Shown: positions 1 to 8,700 of the stretch, piece by piece | Layout of the letters: each line of letters begins with the position of its first letter | How positions within the stretch are numbered: the stretch's first letter is position 1 | Assembly (NCBI RefSeq): GCF_037572415.1 | Contig: NZ_JBBHLB010000004.1 | Coordinates: 124,001 to 188,000 of the forward strand | Direction: 5' to 3' | From: Flavonifractor porci | GTDB taxonomy: Bacteria; Bacillota; Clostridia; Oscillospirales; Oscillospiraceae | Length of the DNA stretch: 64,000 bases | The notes under the pieces: model-generated | The model's input: the letters and a program-made list of their open reading frames with translations, nothing else | What the model was told of the DNA's origin: nothing | Databases searched by the model: none | Made by a program: the position numbers and the translations under genes

Positions 1-104
1 GAGATGAGTGAGCGCAGCGGCTGAAACAGCTAAATCCCTAACCCATCCCTAACGGGGAAACTTCCGCATTTTGCCGTTTCTATCGGTGCCGTTGTCGGCC
101 ACTC

Positions 105-158
105 CTGATCGCATGTCTACGCTGCGTAGGTCGTGAAGCAGGATTTCTCCTGCTATAA
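105..158 (+). repeat. Integrase-tail/promoter repeat, copy 1
   Basis: This segment matches 2415-2472 closely: both hold the 13-base palindrome CTACGCTGCGTAG (117-129 here) followed by a promoter-like pair, here TCGTGA, 17 bases, TATAAG. The bases before it can be read on the minus strand as a diverged integrase C-terminus (M-R-S-G-V-A-D), but that part is weak. An AGCAGGA/TCCTGCT hairpin lies between the two promoter boxes, which copy 2 lacks. Confidence 0.6.
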
Positions 159-182
159 GTCAATCTTCGACCTATCTTAAGT

Positions 183-545
183 TCAATAGAGCGTCCACCA
201 GTATTCGAACACTTTGCGATACTGGTTGCCCTTCTTCGATAGGCCGAAATACTTATGGACCTTTCGATTGGATCTTCGCTTCAGATACCGTTGACAATTG
301 CTGGACTTCATATACTGAATGTGCAGTCCGGAATGAAGTAAGGTTCTTAATCTCTCATAGTCTCCCATGATATACCCCATATTGGGTGCGTACCTGCTGT
401 GCTGAATGAGAAACAGAAGATGGTCTGAGTGCCTGACGCACTGGGTGCGGCGATATTGGCGGCCGGAACGTCGACCGCATCCGGGCTCGTTTTTAGTAGA
501 TCCCAAGATCTCGGCGATCCGCTTGTTTAACTCTTGCTCTGTCAT
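183..545 (-). CDS. Small basic hypothetical protein
   Basis: A 120-residue protein with no family I can name. The start at 545 is chosen because CAGGAAG sits just upstream; a longer frame to 602 has no such site. The C-terminal 45 residues are rich in Lys and Arg and end in F-E-Y-W-W-T-L-Y, which resembles small basic proteins seen in clostridial mobile elements (recalled, not searched). The middle, around residues 20-50, is Arg- and Cys-rich and could reflect an old frameshift. It overlaps the tail of the small gene upstream by about 50 bases. Probably part of the decayed element at the left of the window, possibly no longer functional. Confidence 0.4.
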   Translation of the reverse strand: MTEQELNKRIAEILGSTKNEPGCGRRSGRQYRRTQCVRHSDHLLFLIQHSRYAPNMGYIMGDYERLRTLLHSGLHIQYMKSSNCQRYLKRRSNRKVHKYFGLSKKGNQYRKVFEYWWTLY

Positions 546-669
546 AAGTCTTCCTGCTCTGTACGGTCCGGGTGATAGGGTTGACCCCGTGCCAGGAGCC
601 ACGCTGTTTCGCGTGGTATTCCCGCCGGGCTTTCTTACTGCGTTTGTCCAATGGAACCAACTGCGTCAC
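493..669 (-). CDS. Small basic protein of a mobile element (58 aa)
   Basis: Reading the minus strand from a GTG at 669 gives 58 residues beginning V-T-Q-L-V-P-L-D-K-R-S-K-K-A and containing R-G-S-W-H-G-V-N-P. AAGGAG (680-685) lies ten bases upstream, which supports the GTG start. Very basic short proteins with a K-R-S-K-K-A and G-S-W-x-G core are common companions of conjugative or mobilizable elements in Clostridia (recalled pattern). Their function is unknown. The gene runs into the start of the next minus-strand gene, as in a compact element operon. It is too short for simple length filters and easy to miss. Confidence 0.55.
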   Translation of the reverse strand: MTQLVPLDKRSKKARREYHAKQRGSWHGVNPITRTVQSRKTYDRARVKQADRRDLGIY

Positions 670-893
670 AGCTGATCATCTCCTTCTTTTTGTCTTGGTG
701 TGAGCAACCCAGAGGGCACAGCACAGCAATCGCTGGCTGATATACGGATGGTGCCGAGGATGTTCCAATCGCAGACTCCTCTATAACAATCTCATTACAA
801 ATGGCAAAGATCGCTTGCTATTTCAGAATATATCAGGTATGCTGAAGTACTCCGCTGAGGCGGAGATCATCCTGATGAATGGAGGCGATCCAT

Positions 894-1232
894 ATGTCCA
901 TGATTCAGTTTCCTGTCATCGATCCTGTGGCTACCGGGGCGAATATCTGCCGGCTCCGGAAGGAGCGCGGCCTGACAGTCCGAGATCTCCAGCGCTATTT
1001 CGGATTTGAGGAGCCGCAAGCCATCTACAAATGGCAGCGGGGCCAGAGCCTTCCCAGTGTAGATAACCTCTATGCACTGAGCGCTTTGCTCCAGGTGCCG
1101 ATGAACGAGATCATCATCTCCACTTCTCATATCGTTTCTTGGGAGCAGCAGGCGGCCGCCTGCTGCTCAGGTCTTTCTATGAGGACATTTCTTCAGGTAC
1201 AGTGGGCATGGCAGAATTTCAAAACCGCTTAG
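894..1232 (+). CDS. XRE-family transcriptional regulator
   Basis: A 112-residue protein whose residues 15-75 form a Cro/C1-type helix-turn-helix: N-I-C-R-L-R-K-E-R-G-L-T-V, then Y-K-W-Q-R-G-Q-S-L-P-S, then L-Y-A-L-S-A-L-L-Q. The W-Q-R-G-x-S-L-P turn is typical of short XRE regulators in which helix 3 reads K-W-E-x-G. The start at 894 is preferred over the in-frame ATG at 879 because GGAGG (881-885) is correctly spaced only for 894. The last 35 residues after I-I-I-S look unstructured and may be read-through into non-coding sequence. It is probably a DNA-binding regulator belonging to the adjacent element remnants. No target is evident. Confidence 0.7.
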   Translation: MSMIQFPVIDPVATGANICRLRKERGLTVRDLQRYFGFEEPQAIYKWQRGQSLPSVDNLYALSALLQVPMNEIIISTSHIVSWEQQAAACCSGLSMRTFLQVQWAWQNFKTA

Positions 1233-1593
1233 ATCCTTATCCGCCTGTGCTCATAGGCCTGCCGCGATCCTGCCGGACGGCCGCAGCCCTTGGGTGAACA
1301 AGCGACTTCATAAATAGAATATCACGCCATTATGGCAAGTATCAGAGAAACGTAAGGGCGAATCCTGCTTTTGACAATGGATGTGTGTTAGAAATGGCAG
1401 TATTTCGGTGAACGAGGATGGAGGCGGCTGACGAGCCTTTCACAATGAGTTATGAGCTCATGTTGCATTCATCAGATGCAGTCCATTCTTTGCCGGGGAG
1501 TGCGCAGCATCATAATTCATCTGCGCCTGAACCGATCATCACTGCCTATCCATTCTGCCACGCCCACCACACCTGAAGGCGTGGTGACGGCAT
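1233..1593. other. Intergenic, no gene seen
   Basis: No convincing reading frame in either direction. The only structure noted is a short CACCAC/GTGGTG inverted repeat near 1565-1586, which could end transcription from either side but has no T-run. Confidence 0.5.
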
Positions 1594-2235
1594 TTATGCG
1601 GCTGTGCTCTTTTCGATGAAATCGCTGAGGATGTCCTCAAAGCTGTCATTCATGTCAAAGGGCGGCTCATAGGATACCTCGGTGTTGACCAGACACTTGT
1701 CCAGGGACATGGAGATCTCGTCGGCCCTCTTGCTGAGCGCTGTGGCCATGCCTCGGATCTTGTTCCGGTCAAAGTCGATGGTGGTGACTTGCGTGGCATC
1801 ACAGCGGTAGGAGACCTGGTTTCCCTCGCCGTTGAATCGGAAGCCAGAGCCTCCGCCGGCAATGGTCTTTTCGCTGTTGCGGAGCATGGTCATGTGGCGG
1901 AATGCCTCAGCCAACTCCTGACGCTGCCGGTTCAGGCCCACCTCGCTGTCCATATCCAAATCCAATGCGTTCTTGGCAGCATGGATAGCCCGGCACAATT
2001 TCTCCCGCTCCTCCAGCAGGGACATGAGGAAGGCGGCTACCTCGTTGGCGTGGCCGGCATACTCACTGGGAGCAGCTTCCTCCACTACGGCATCCTGAGT
2101 ATCGGACATGACCTTGCTCCGAAGATGTGTAGTCTTGACCTTGACGATATTGCGCCGGTCCTGAAGGATGGCAGTGGCCTCACACATCAGGCCTTTCAGT
2201 TTATTCTGGAATCGAAACGCATCTTTCATATTCAT
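1594..2235 (-). CDS. Hypothetical protein with coiled-coil character
   Basis: A 213-residue protein I cannot assign. The start at 2235 has AGGGAGG eight bases upstream. Residues about 55-110 are charged and alanine/leucine-rich, suggesting a helical or coiled-coil segment (V-A-A-F-L-M-S-L-L-E-E-R-E-K-L). A conserved-looking middle segment, around residues 120-165, contains R-N-S-E-K-T-I and T-T-I-D-F-D-R-N-K-I. The C-terminus is acidic. There is no signal peptide or membrane segment. It lies between two XRE genes in the integrative-element remnant and is transcribed towards the left edge. It is an intact, well-formed frame, so probably a real gene of the element. Confidence 0.6.
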   Translation of the reverse strand: MNMKDAFRFQNKLKGLMCEATAILQDRRNIVKVKTTHLRSKVMSDTQDAVVEEAAPSEYAGHANEVAAFLMSLLEEREKLCRAIHAAKNALDLDMDSEVGLNRQRQELAEAFRHMTMLRNSEKTIAGGGSGFRFNGEGNQVSYRCDATQVTTIDFDRNKIRGMATALSKRADEISMSLDKCLVNTEVSYEPPFDMNDSFEDILSDFIEKSTAA

Positions 2236-2355
2236 GGATCATACCTCCCTATGTCACTCCCAGGCGGAACGATTTGATGGGTCAAGCATACTCCAAACTT
2301 GATCAGTTGTCATTGAACTGCTGGTTGAATATGGAGAGGTTTGCTTTTTCGCGCA

Positions 2356-2427
2356 TTATAGGCGGTTCCGGCTTGACCTGTCCATTTCCGTGAAGCCGCC
2401 GATCTCCTCCGCCGCTCCTGGCTGCAT
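2356..2427 (-). pseudogene. Integrase C-terminal remnant
   Basis: The minus strand here reads M-Q-P-G-A-A-E-E-I-G-G-F-T-E-M and then stops at 2356. The intact integrase at 3173-4402 ends with M-Q-R-G-A-A-E-K-I-G-G-F-M-E-T, so this is a piece of the last 25 or so codons of a related integrase. The rest of that gene is absent. It sits immediately left of the promoter repeat that drives the next regulator. Confidence 0.75.
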
Positions 2428-2429
2428 GT

Positions 2430-2472
2430 CTACGCTGCGTAGGTTGTGAAGCCGCACTCCTCCTGCTATAAT
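2430..2472 (+). promoter_or_regulatory. Promoter with upstream palindrome (repeat copy 2)
   Basis: TTGTGA (2444-2449), a 17-base spacer and TATAAT (2467-2472) form a good sigma-70-type promoter 34 bases before the start of the XRE gene at 2506. The palindrome CTACGCTGCGTAG (2430-2442) abuts the -35 box and is a candidate operator. The same arrangement, slightly diverged, occurs at 105-158. Confidence 0.65.
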
Positions 2473-2505
2473 CTCGATAAAATCTTTGTACAGGAGACCA
2501 AACTC

Positions 2506-3093
2506 ATGAACTTATATGTCACCGGCAACACCATCAAGCAGCTGCGGGAGCAGAAAAAGATGACGCAGGCAGAACTTGCAGACAAGATCGATGTCAGCAG
2601 CAAGACCATTTCCAAGTGGGAGACCGCCAAGGGGCTGCCGGATATCTCGCTCCTTGAACCGCTTTCCGCCGCCCTGGGTGTCTCTGTCATGGAACTCATG
2701 AAGGGTGATGCTGTTATCAATCAAAACAGATCTGCCAATCTGCTTCGCTCCAAGCTGTATGTCTGCCCCATCTGCGGCAACGTGATCCACACCCTGGGAG
2801 ATACGGTCATCAGCTGCTGCGGTGTGTCTCTTCCGGCTCTGGAGGCTGAGGCTCCGGACGAACACCATGAGATCCAGATCGAGCCGGTAGAGGATGAGCA
2901 TTTCATCACCGTCCATCATCCCATGACAAAATCCCACTACATTTCCTTTTTGGCCTATGTGACATCCGAAAAGTTTCAGATGATCAAGCTGTACCCGGAA
3001 GGAAACGCAGAGTGCCGTTTTCGTCTCCGAGGGCGAGGATACCTGTATTGCTACTGCAACCGCCATGGATTGATGGTGAAGCAGATCCGATAA
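2506..3093 (+). CDS. XRE regulator fused to a desulfoferrodoxin-like domain
   Basis: A 195-residue protein. Residues 5-65 are an XRE helix-turn-helix (I-K-Q-L-R-E-Q-K-K-M-T-Q-A-E-L-A, then K-W-E-T-A-K-G-L-P-D). Residues 80-195 carry a C-P-I-C-G-N-V-I pair, a C-C pair, and a His-rich stretch (H-E-I-Q-I near 135, H-F-I-T-V-H-H, H-Y-I-S-F) that resembles the desulfoferrodoxin/superoxide reductase fold, whose iron is held by four His and one Cys. Such XRE-neelaredoxin-type fusions occur in Clostridia (recalled), and redox or metal sensing is my inference. The start at 2506 has GGAG at 2492-2495 and follows the promoter at 2444-2472. A hairpin at 3117-3153 follows the stop. Confidence 0.75.
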   Translation: MNLYVTGNTIKQLREQKKMTQAELADKIDVSSKTISKWETAKGLPDISLLEPLSAALGVSVMELMKGDAVINQNRSANLLRSKLYVCPICGNVIHTLGDTVISCCGVSLPALEAEAPDEHHEIQIEPVEDEHFITVHHPMTKSHYISFLAYVTSEKFQMIKLYPEGNAECRFRLRGRGYLYCYCNRHGLMVKQIR

Positions 3094-3116
3094 TCAGGTG
3101 CGATAAATACGAAACA

Positions 3117-3153
3117 CAGTCAGAGTGCATCCCCTGCGGATGCACTCTGACTG
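3117..3153. terminator. Hairpin between convergent genes
   Basis: A perfect 16-base inverted repeat, CAGTCAGAGTGCATCC against its complement, with a 5-base loop. It separates the XRE gene (plus) from the integrase (minus). There is no clean T-run on either side, so it may act as a weak bidirectional terminator. Confidence 0.6.
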
Positions 3154-3172
3154 TTCATATAGGGACTCCCTT

Positions 3173-4402
3173 TTACCCCACTCTCTCGAAGGGGATCACC
3201 TTGCACCGGTTCTCCTCCGGCGGGTCGGGCGGCTCGGGTTCCGGTCTGGCCGTGGCCGTTTCCATGAAGCCGCCGATCTTCTCCGCCGCACCTCTCTGCA
3301 TCTCGTTGGTGATGTGCGTATAGGTATCCAGGGTAAACCCGGCGCTGAAGTGGCCCAGCATACTGGACAGGGTCTTCACATCCACGCCGCTGGAGAGTGC
3401 CATGGTGGCAAAAGTATGCCTCAAATCGTGGAAGCGCACGTGCTCCTCGATGCCGGCCATTGCCAGCAGCTTGCGGTTGATCCTGGACACCGCGTCCGGG
3501 CTCCAGTAGCCGCCGGTGCGGGGCGATGGGAACAGGATGGGGTTGTCGGGGTGCTGTTCATGCTCCCGTACCAGGATATCCACCGCCTGCTGGGACAGCG
3601 CCACCCTGCGGATGGAGTTCTTGGTCTTCGGCTCGGTCACCACCAGCTCCCCGTCGATGCGGGTGACCTGCTTGCTCACCGAGAGGATGCGATCCTTCAC
3701 GTTCAGGTCATCCCACAGGAGCGCCAGCAGCTCCCCCCGCCGCAGGCCACTGGACAGTTCCAGGAAAAACATGGGCAAGACGCCGTACTTCTCCGCCTCG
3801 CTGAGGTACACTCCAAGTTTCTCCGGTGGGATGATGGTCATCTCCCTGTGCTCTTTGCGCGGGATGCGGCAGTTGTCGCAGGGGTTGTAGGGGATGATCC
3901 GCTCCTTGACCGCCTGCTTCAGCGCCGAGGAAAGCACCATGTGGATGCGGCGCACCGTGCTGCCGGACAGGGCCGCGTTGGTCTGCGTATCAAACCGCTG
4001 TACCCGCCCGCGGGCCTTGGAATCGTTGTACATCTGCTGGATCTGGATGGCGGTGAGCCGCTTGAGCTTGACCATACCAATGGCCGGCACGATGTGATTC
4101 TCGATGATATTCGCGTAGGTCTTGGCGGTGTTGGGGCGGATCACCGGCTTGCTGTAAGTCTCAAACCACAGCCTGCACCACTCCGCCACGGTGTAGTCCT
4201 CGTTGTGATTCATCGGGATGCCCCGGTTGTCCCGGATGGCCCGGTTCAGCTTTTCCTTGCATTCGGCCTGTGTCTTGGCGGACACGCTTTTCTGGATGGC
4301 CCGGCCGGTGATGGGGTCAACTCCCAGGGTGTATCTGCCCTCCCAGCGGCCGTTGGGCTTTCTGCGGATGCTGCCCTCGCCGTTTGCTCGTTTCTTTGCC
4401 AT
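3173..4402 (-). CDS. int: Tyrosine recombinase (integrase)
   Basis: A 409-residue site-specific tyrosine recombinase that would insert and excise an integrative element. The N-terminal 60 residues (G-S-I-R-R-K-P-N-G-R-W-E) form the AP2-like arm-binding domain of Tn916-type integrases. A SAM-like core-binding domain follows, then the catalytic domain with Arg in S-S-G-L-R-R-G-E-L (near 219), H-D-L-R-H-T-F-A (near 325), L-G-H-F-S, and the nucleophile Tyr in L-D-T-Y-T-H (near 359). All expected catalytic residues are present and the length is normal. The excisionase-like gene lies just upstream on the same strand, as in Tn916-like elements. Fragments of related integrase tails at 2356-2427 and possibly near 60-114 suggest repeated use of the site. 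Confidence 0.93.
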   Translation of the reverse strand: MAKKRANGEGSIRRKPNGRWEGRYTLGVDPITGRAIQKSVSAKTQAECKEKLNRAIRDNRGIPMNHNEDYTVAEWCRLWFETYSKPVIRPNTAKTYANIIENHIVPAIGMVKLKRLTAIQIQQMYNDSKARGRVQRFDTQTNAALSGSTVRRIHMVLSSALKQAVKERIIPYNPCDNCRIPRKEHREMTIIPPEKLGVYLSEAEKYGVLPMFFLELSSGLRRGELLALLWDDLNVKDRILSVSKQVTRIDGELVVTEPKTKNSIRRVALSQQAVDILVREHEQHPDNPILFPSPRTGGYWSPDAVSRINRKLLAMAGIEEHVRFHDLRHTFATMALSSGVDVKTLSSMLGHFSAGFTLDTYTHITNEMQRGAAEKIGGFMETATARPEPEPPDPPEENRCKVIPFERVG

Positions 4403-4457
4403 TTTTCATCCCTCCTTGGCAACACAAACAAATACCACAGAATCCCGGGAATAGCTA

Positions 4458-4676
4458 CTAAAATATTTCCGTCTTTTTGGCCGCCTGCTCCTCGATCCAC
4501 GCCATGAGCTTATCACGGGGGACGATGATCCGGCTGCCCAGGGTGATGGTGGGGAAATCCTTCCTGTGGGCCACCTCGTAGGCGTGGGCCAAGCCAATAC
4601 CCAGCACATCGGCCACATCCTGCACGGTCAGCATCAGGGGGAGTTCATTGAAAGAGTTATACTTGGATCGTTTCAT
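4458..4676 (-). CDS. Excisionase-like helix-turn-helix protein
   Basis: A 72-residue protein with a MerR/HTH_17-type DNA-binding fold: L-T-V-Q-D-V-A-D-V-L-G-I-G-L-A-H-A-Y-E, then F-P-T-I-T-L-G-S-R-I-I-V-P-R, then L-M-A-W-I-E-E-Q. This is the usual pattern of excisionases and small recombination directionality factors encoded next to Tn916-type integrases. The start at 4676 has AAAGGA upstream; the longer frame to 4733 lacks a site. It lies 55 bases from the integrase start on the same strand, so the two are probably co-transcribed. It would bias the integrase towards excision. Confidence 0.85.
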   Translation of the reverse strand: MKRSKYNSFNELPLMLTVQDVADVLGIGLAHAYEVAHRKDFPTITLGSRIIVPRDKLMAWIEEQAAKKTEIF

Positions 4677-4745
4677 CGGATTCCTTTCTACCCTTCCTGC
4701 GGAAGGGATTTTATTCTTTGTTTTGCGGCCCATTTTCTGCGCCGC

Positions 4746-5179
4746 TTACATGGTCATTTCGGGCTGCTGCTCCTCATGGTCATCCGGCTTGTGGCCCTGG
4801 GCGATCTTCTTCTCCCGCAGCTTTCTGAGCCGCTTGCGGTCGATCTGGATGCTGCCTGGATTGGCAGGATGGTATACAGGTTGTTGCCATTCTTCTTCAT
4901 TCCCTTGCTGTCAATGTAGGAGGTATTCTACACGGTGATAAGCTGCCTGTCCGCCGACTTTGTGATGTGCTTCATAACAGTAGCCACCGTGAGATGTACC
5001 GCAGCAGCAATGGTTCGGTTGCTGGGGCTGCACTGATGGGTTCTGCGGTCTTCGCAGTAGGGCAGGTAGGCATAGACCGTGATAGCGCCGTGACCGCTGT
5101 TCAGGAAGAACAACTCATTGGGTAGATAGAAAAAGTTCTTACTGTTGCGCTCGCGTACCGGAACCATGTTTTGATCCAA
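4746..5179 (-). pseudogene. Broken replication-initiator gene joined to another gene's tail
   Basis: The first 83 codons from 5179 read like the N-terminal winged-helix region of replication initiators from mobile elements: F-Y-L-P-N-E-L-F-F-L, then I-T-V-Y-A-Y-L-P-Y-C-E-D-R-R-T-H-Q-C-S-P-S-N-R-T-I. A TAG near 4925 interrupts it; beyond, the same frame continues N-T-S-Y-I-D-S-K-G and L-Y-T-I-L-P-I-Q, as expected of the intact family. About 30 codons later the sense-looking frame changes to I-D-R-K-R-L-R-K-L-R-E-K-K-I-A-Q-G-H-K, the tail of a different protein, ending at 4746. So this is a nonsense-mutated gene fused to a foreign tail. It is the boundary of the intact part of the element. Confidence 0.6.
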
Positions 5180-5560
5180 CAGTCCGCAATAGTTGAGTTC
5201 AGAGAGTTGCTGCCGCGGCCATGTCTTTGCTCATGTGTGACCAGCATACAACTGTCTGGTTATGTGTTCCTCTCATACGCCCGGCGATTCGGTTGAGACT
5301 TTCCGTTCTACGCTGACTGGCTGCCAGCGCCTCCCTTTGCTGGGTGTAGTGTGTTTATATGCAATAAATTGTATTTTAATGATGGCGAAACAAATATTCT
5401 GCACCAATACCTAAACTTAACAACTGCATTCCTTTTGCCATAACGTGAACATAGCGTGAACATAGCATGAAACAGATTTGACATAGTTTTCAAATTTCCT
5501 CTGATTCTCTCCTATATCCTTATTGGGTCCTTCGTATTCTTTCGACATACGCTTGGCAGA
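5180..5560. other. Intergenic, no gene seen
   Basis: Locally AT-richer than the flanks, with short direct repeats near 5440-5475 (AACGTGAACATAGCGTGAACATAGC). No frame with a ribosome binding site was found on either strand. Confidence 0.5.
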
Positions 5561-5593
5561 AAAACGGAGCATCTGCTTTGTCGCAGATGCTCC
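5561..5593 (-). terminator. Intrinsic terminator of the minus-strand immunity operon
   Basis: On the minus strand a perfect 11-base stem, GGAGCATCTGC with its complement around a 6-base loop (stem 5566-5593), is followed directly by GTTTTTC. It lies about 130 bases beyond the stop of the 1477-residue gene. Confidence 0.85.
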
Positions 5594-5721
5594 ATTTAAG
5601 GTTGTGCTACTTCACTTTTGTTATGGGCTCCGTATTCGACATTTTCCTTCCGTCTTATCTTGCTCCTCCAGGAAATGGGTAAGAGCAGAGGAGGACTCCT
5701 TTATGTGCACATATGCTCCCG

Positions 5722-8700
5722 TCAATCCCACCAGAAGTACCAAACAGTGGACTGCCGCAGCACATCTGCCAAAACGCCCACGGTGGCTTCTTCGGATCCC
5801 TGGTCAATCACATCGGGGCAAAAGCTGTAGAGCTCCACCGCTATATCCATGGCTTTCTCCTGAGGAACAGGAGCCGGGAGCAGGAACTCCAGTTCATCGT
5901 GGGTCATAACTGCGGGCACCGCGCCATACTGCTCAAACCAGTATTTCGCCACTGCCATTAACTCAGGCGTGTTGGGACATTCATTCCAGCCACCAAAGGG
6001 TAACCAGGCAAAAATCTCCCAAGGATTCTTCACCGGGATTTTGGCCAGAATGAGTGGGTAGGTCGTACCAGTGTCAGAATTCCAGTAGCTTGAAAAACGA
6101 CGGTTATCATATCCGCCCTCCATCTCGCCCAGGATATCCTCATCCCAGTCCATATCATCATCCTCGGCTTCTTCCTTGCGCTGCCCAATCATTTCCTCCA
6201 GAACTGCTTTACTGTTCTTGATGGGGGCGGAGAGCATTTTCTTCCGGTATGCGGCAACTTTGTCCGGGTCGAAAGCATAGTCGTCCTCGCCATCGCTGTC
6301 CGGGTCAGAATTCATAATCAGGCATTCCCACAGGATTTCGTCATCCGCCTTAATCAGAACCGGCACAAAGCCCTCTTTGACACTTTCTCGTTTGGCATAG
6401 TTGTATGCCGACATGATGGGGTCATCATCCGTCATTGAGGGGAAATAGGTACATTCACAGTCCAGATATTCCATCATGGCTTCCGCAAGGTCTGAAGGCT
6501 CCAGAGTGGCCTCATCGAAACTCTGTCCCCGCCAGTTGGCGAACCGCTTTTCCATGACTTTTGCCATAGCCTGATAATAGTTTTCATCAAATGGGATGAA
6601 CAGATAGGCTTCATCCTGGAACTGATCGGAATAATATTGCTCTGTACCGAAATACTCCAAAGCATAGTTATCAATGTCGCTGGGGAAGTACGGGCTATCC
6701 GCCTCGCCATAGTAATATCCAGCAAAGGCTGCGCCCTCCTTGTTGAACAGCGCCCCAAAGAGCTGTCCTTTCAGCTGGTCCCGGATAAAGCCACGCAGAT
6801 CGGCGCGGCTCAGATCTGCCATAAACGGCTGCACCTGCTCCCAGTACCGCTCCATAAATTCCGCGCTCATCAGATCATGCTCCATGCACCAGCGCAGATA
6901 GATTGCCATGTGGTTGTAGGCATTGATCTCATCCACCGGCAGGCCCTTTTCCTGAATGGATTTCAGGTGCCAGGCGGCATCGTCCATATCGCCGGTGAAA
7001 TCCTCCTCTACAAGCGTTCCTCTGGCGATGGCATTCTGGCGGGTGGGATTGACCACAAAACTGATGCCTGCCATCTTTTCCAGCAGAGCGTCCGCATCAT
7101 GCTCCAGTTTATACTTCAGTTCGTTCCGATAAAGAGGAATTACCTGATAGAAGTTGACCTCCTCGCCGCTGGGCAAAGTGCAGACCTCGCCTCCGTTCCA
7201 GACAACATCCTGCGGGCCCACCAGAAGTGCGCCGCAGAGTGTCGTGTTCTCCGCAAACGGCGACTGCTTGTCCATCGTGTGACCAAAGCCCAGCCAGGTA
7301 TCGTTGGAAATGGGCAGGCGGGCCAACACTTTCAAGAGGCCAATAGGCCAGTACCACCGCTCATCCTTCAGGGATTCCTCATCCAGTTTCCAATCCGGCG
7401 GCAGAGCGATGGCCAGCTCTGCTCGCTCCAGCTTGTATTCCGCCAGTTCCTCCGGCACATTCATTCGGTGGGCGCCCATGCCCATCGTCACCAGCGTGTA
7501 GTAGTTCCGCTCCTCAGAAGGCGGCACCATGCAGATGTCCACATGGATGTCAGGGGAAACCAGCTCATGGAACACATTCTCAAACTCACCAAAGGTGTTT
7601 TTGATGTGCTGCTCTATCGCAGACATCTCATCCTCCGAATAAACCTCCGGCTCACTGCTTTTTCTTGAGGACCAGAAGGCATCCGCCTTTGTGCCGTCTG
7701 GATTCAGAAAAATCTGAAAATACTGATCGTCTCCCGGCTGCTGATAGACAAGGCTGATGCGGCGGGCCTGGTCCACAAGCGCCGCCGTCAGAACGCCCTC
7801 TGCTTCCTCTTCGGGAGTGTGGGTCAGCCATTCCCCGCTGTCCAGCCGTTCCTTGAGCTGCCGCAGCCAGTCAGCCCCCATCTTGGAGAGTCCGGCTTCG
7901 TTCATACGGAAGGAGAGCTCCACCAGATGTTCCTTCACCGGGTATTGGAACTCACAGCAGGGGGCATTTTTCTCATAGCCATACCGCTCAGGGCTGAATA
8001 ACTCATAAAATTCGGCAAGTCCTGCTTCGTCTACTCGAATACAGGCCAAGGCACGCTGTTTATCATCAGCATCCTCGTCCAGTCCCTGCTGGAGCATTTG
8101 GTCGGCACCGGGGTTGATCCAATGGTATTCCATCTCTTCCAGGGTGGCTCCGGCTTTGATCTCTTTTTTTAAGGTCAGAAACTCATAATCGCCCGGTTCC
8201 AGTTCCAATCCATGCTCGACGGCATCCAGCGCACCGGCTTGATCGCCAAAATGCGCCCGCAGTTTGCCCACTTGCAGCCAGATCCAGGGGTAGTCCGGCT
8301 CCTCCAGAGCGCCCCGCTCCGCATATTCCAGTGCTTCTTCCAGCCTGCCGCAATACATCAACGCCACAGAATACCGGTAGTACCAGGTAGCGCAGCCTGC
8401 GGCGTTTTTCTCCGAATCCTTCATCCATTCCATAGCACGATAGTAGTGGATATAGTCATCCAGATTGTTGCAGGCGAATGCGTACCAGAGGGCGATTTGC
8501 AAATCCTGATGAGCCTGTTTTTCGCTGAATCTTCCTTCTTCCACGCCGTTTTTGATAAAATCCTCCAGCCAGTGGAGCATTTTCCCAAAGTAACCGGAAA
8601 CTCCTTCATCAAAGGATTCCAGTGTTTCAATATCCTCTGTCGAGAGCAGAGAGTCAGTTTCCTCATGAATATCAGGCTCCGGTTCCTTCTCATCCAGCAG

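Noticed and set aside
117..129. Palindrome CTACGCTGCGTAG as an attachment site
   Set aside because: It occurs only at the two promoter repeats and not at both ends of any element, so an operator is at least as likely.
3125..4507. Long open frame (460 codons) on the plus strand
   Set aside because: It is antisense to the clear integrase gene, and its residues (Pro-, Gly-, His-rich) match no fold. GC-rich codons on the minus strand keep it open.
5523..5961. Several overlapping plus-strand frames
   Set aside because: They cross the terminator and the 3' end of the minus operon and have no ribosome binding sites.
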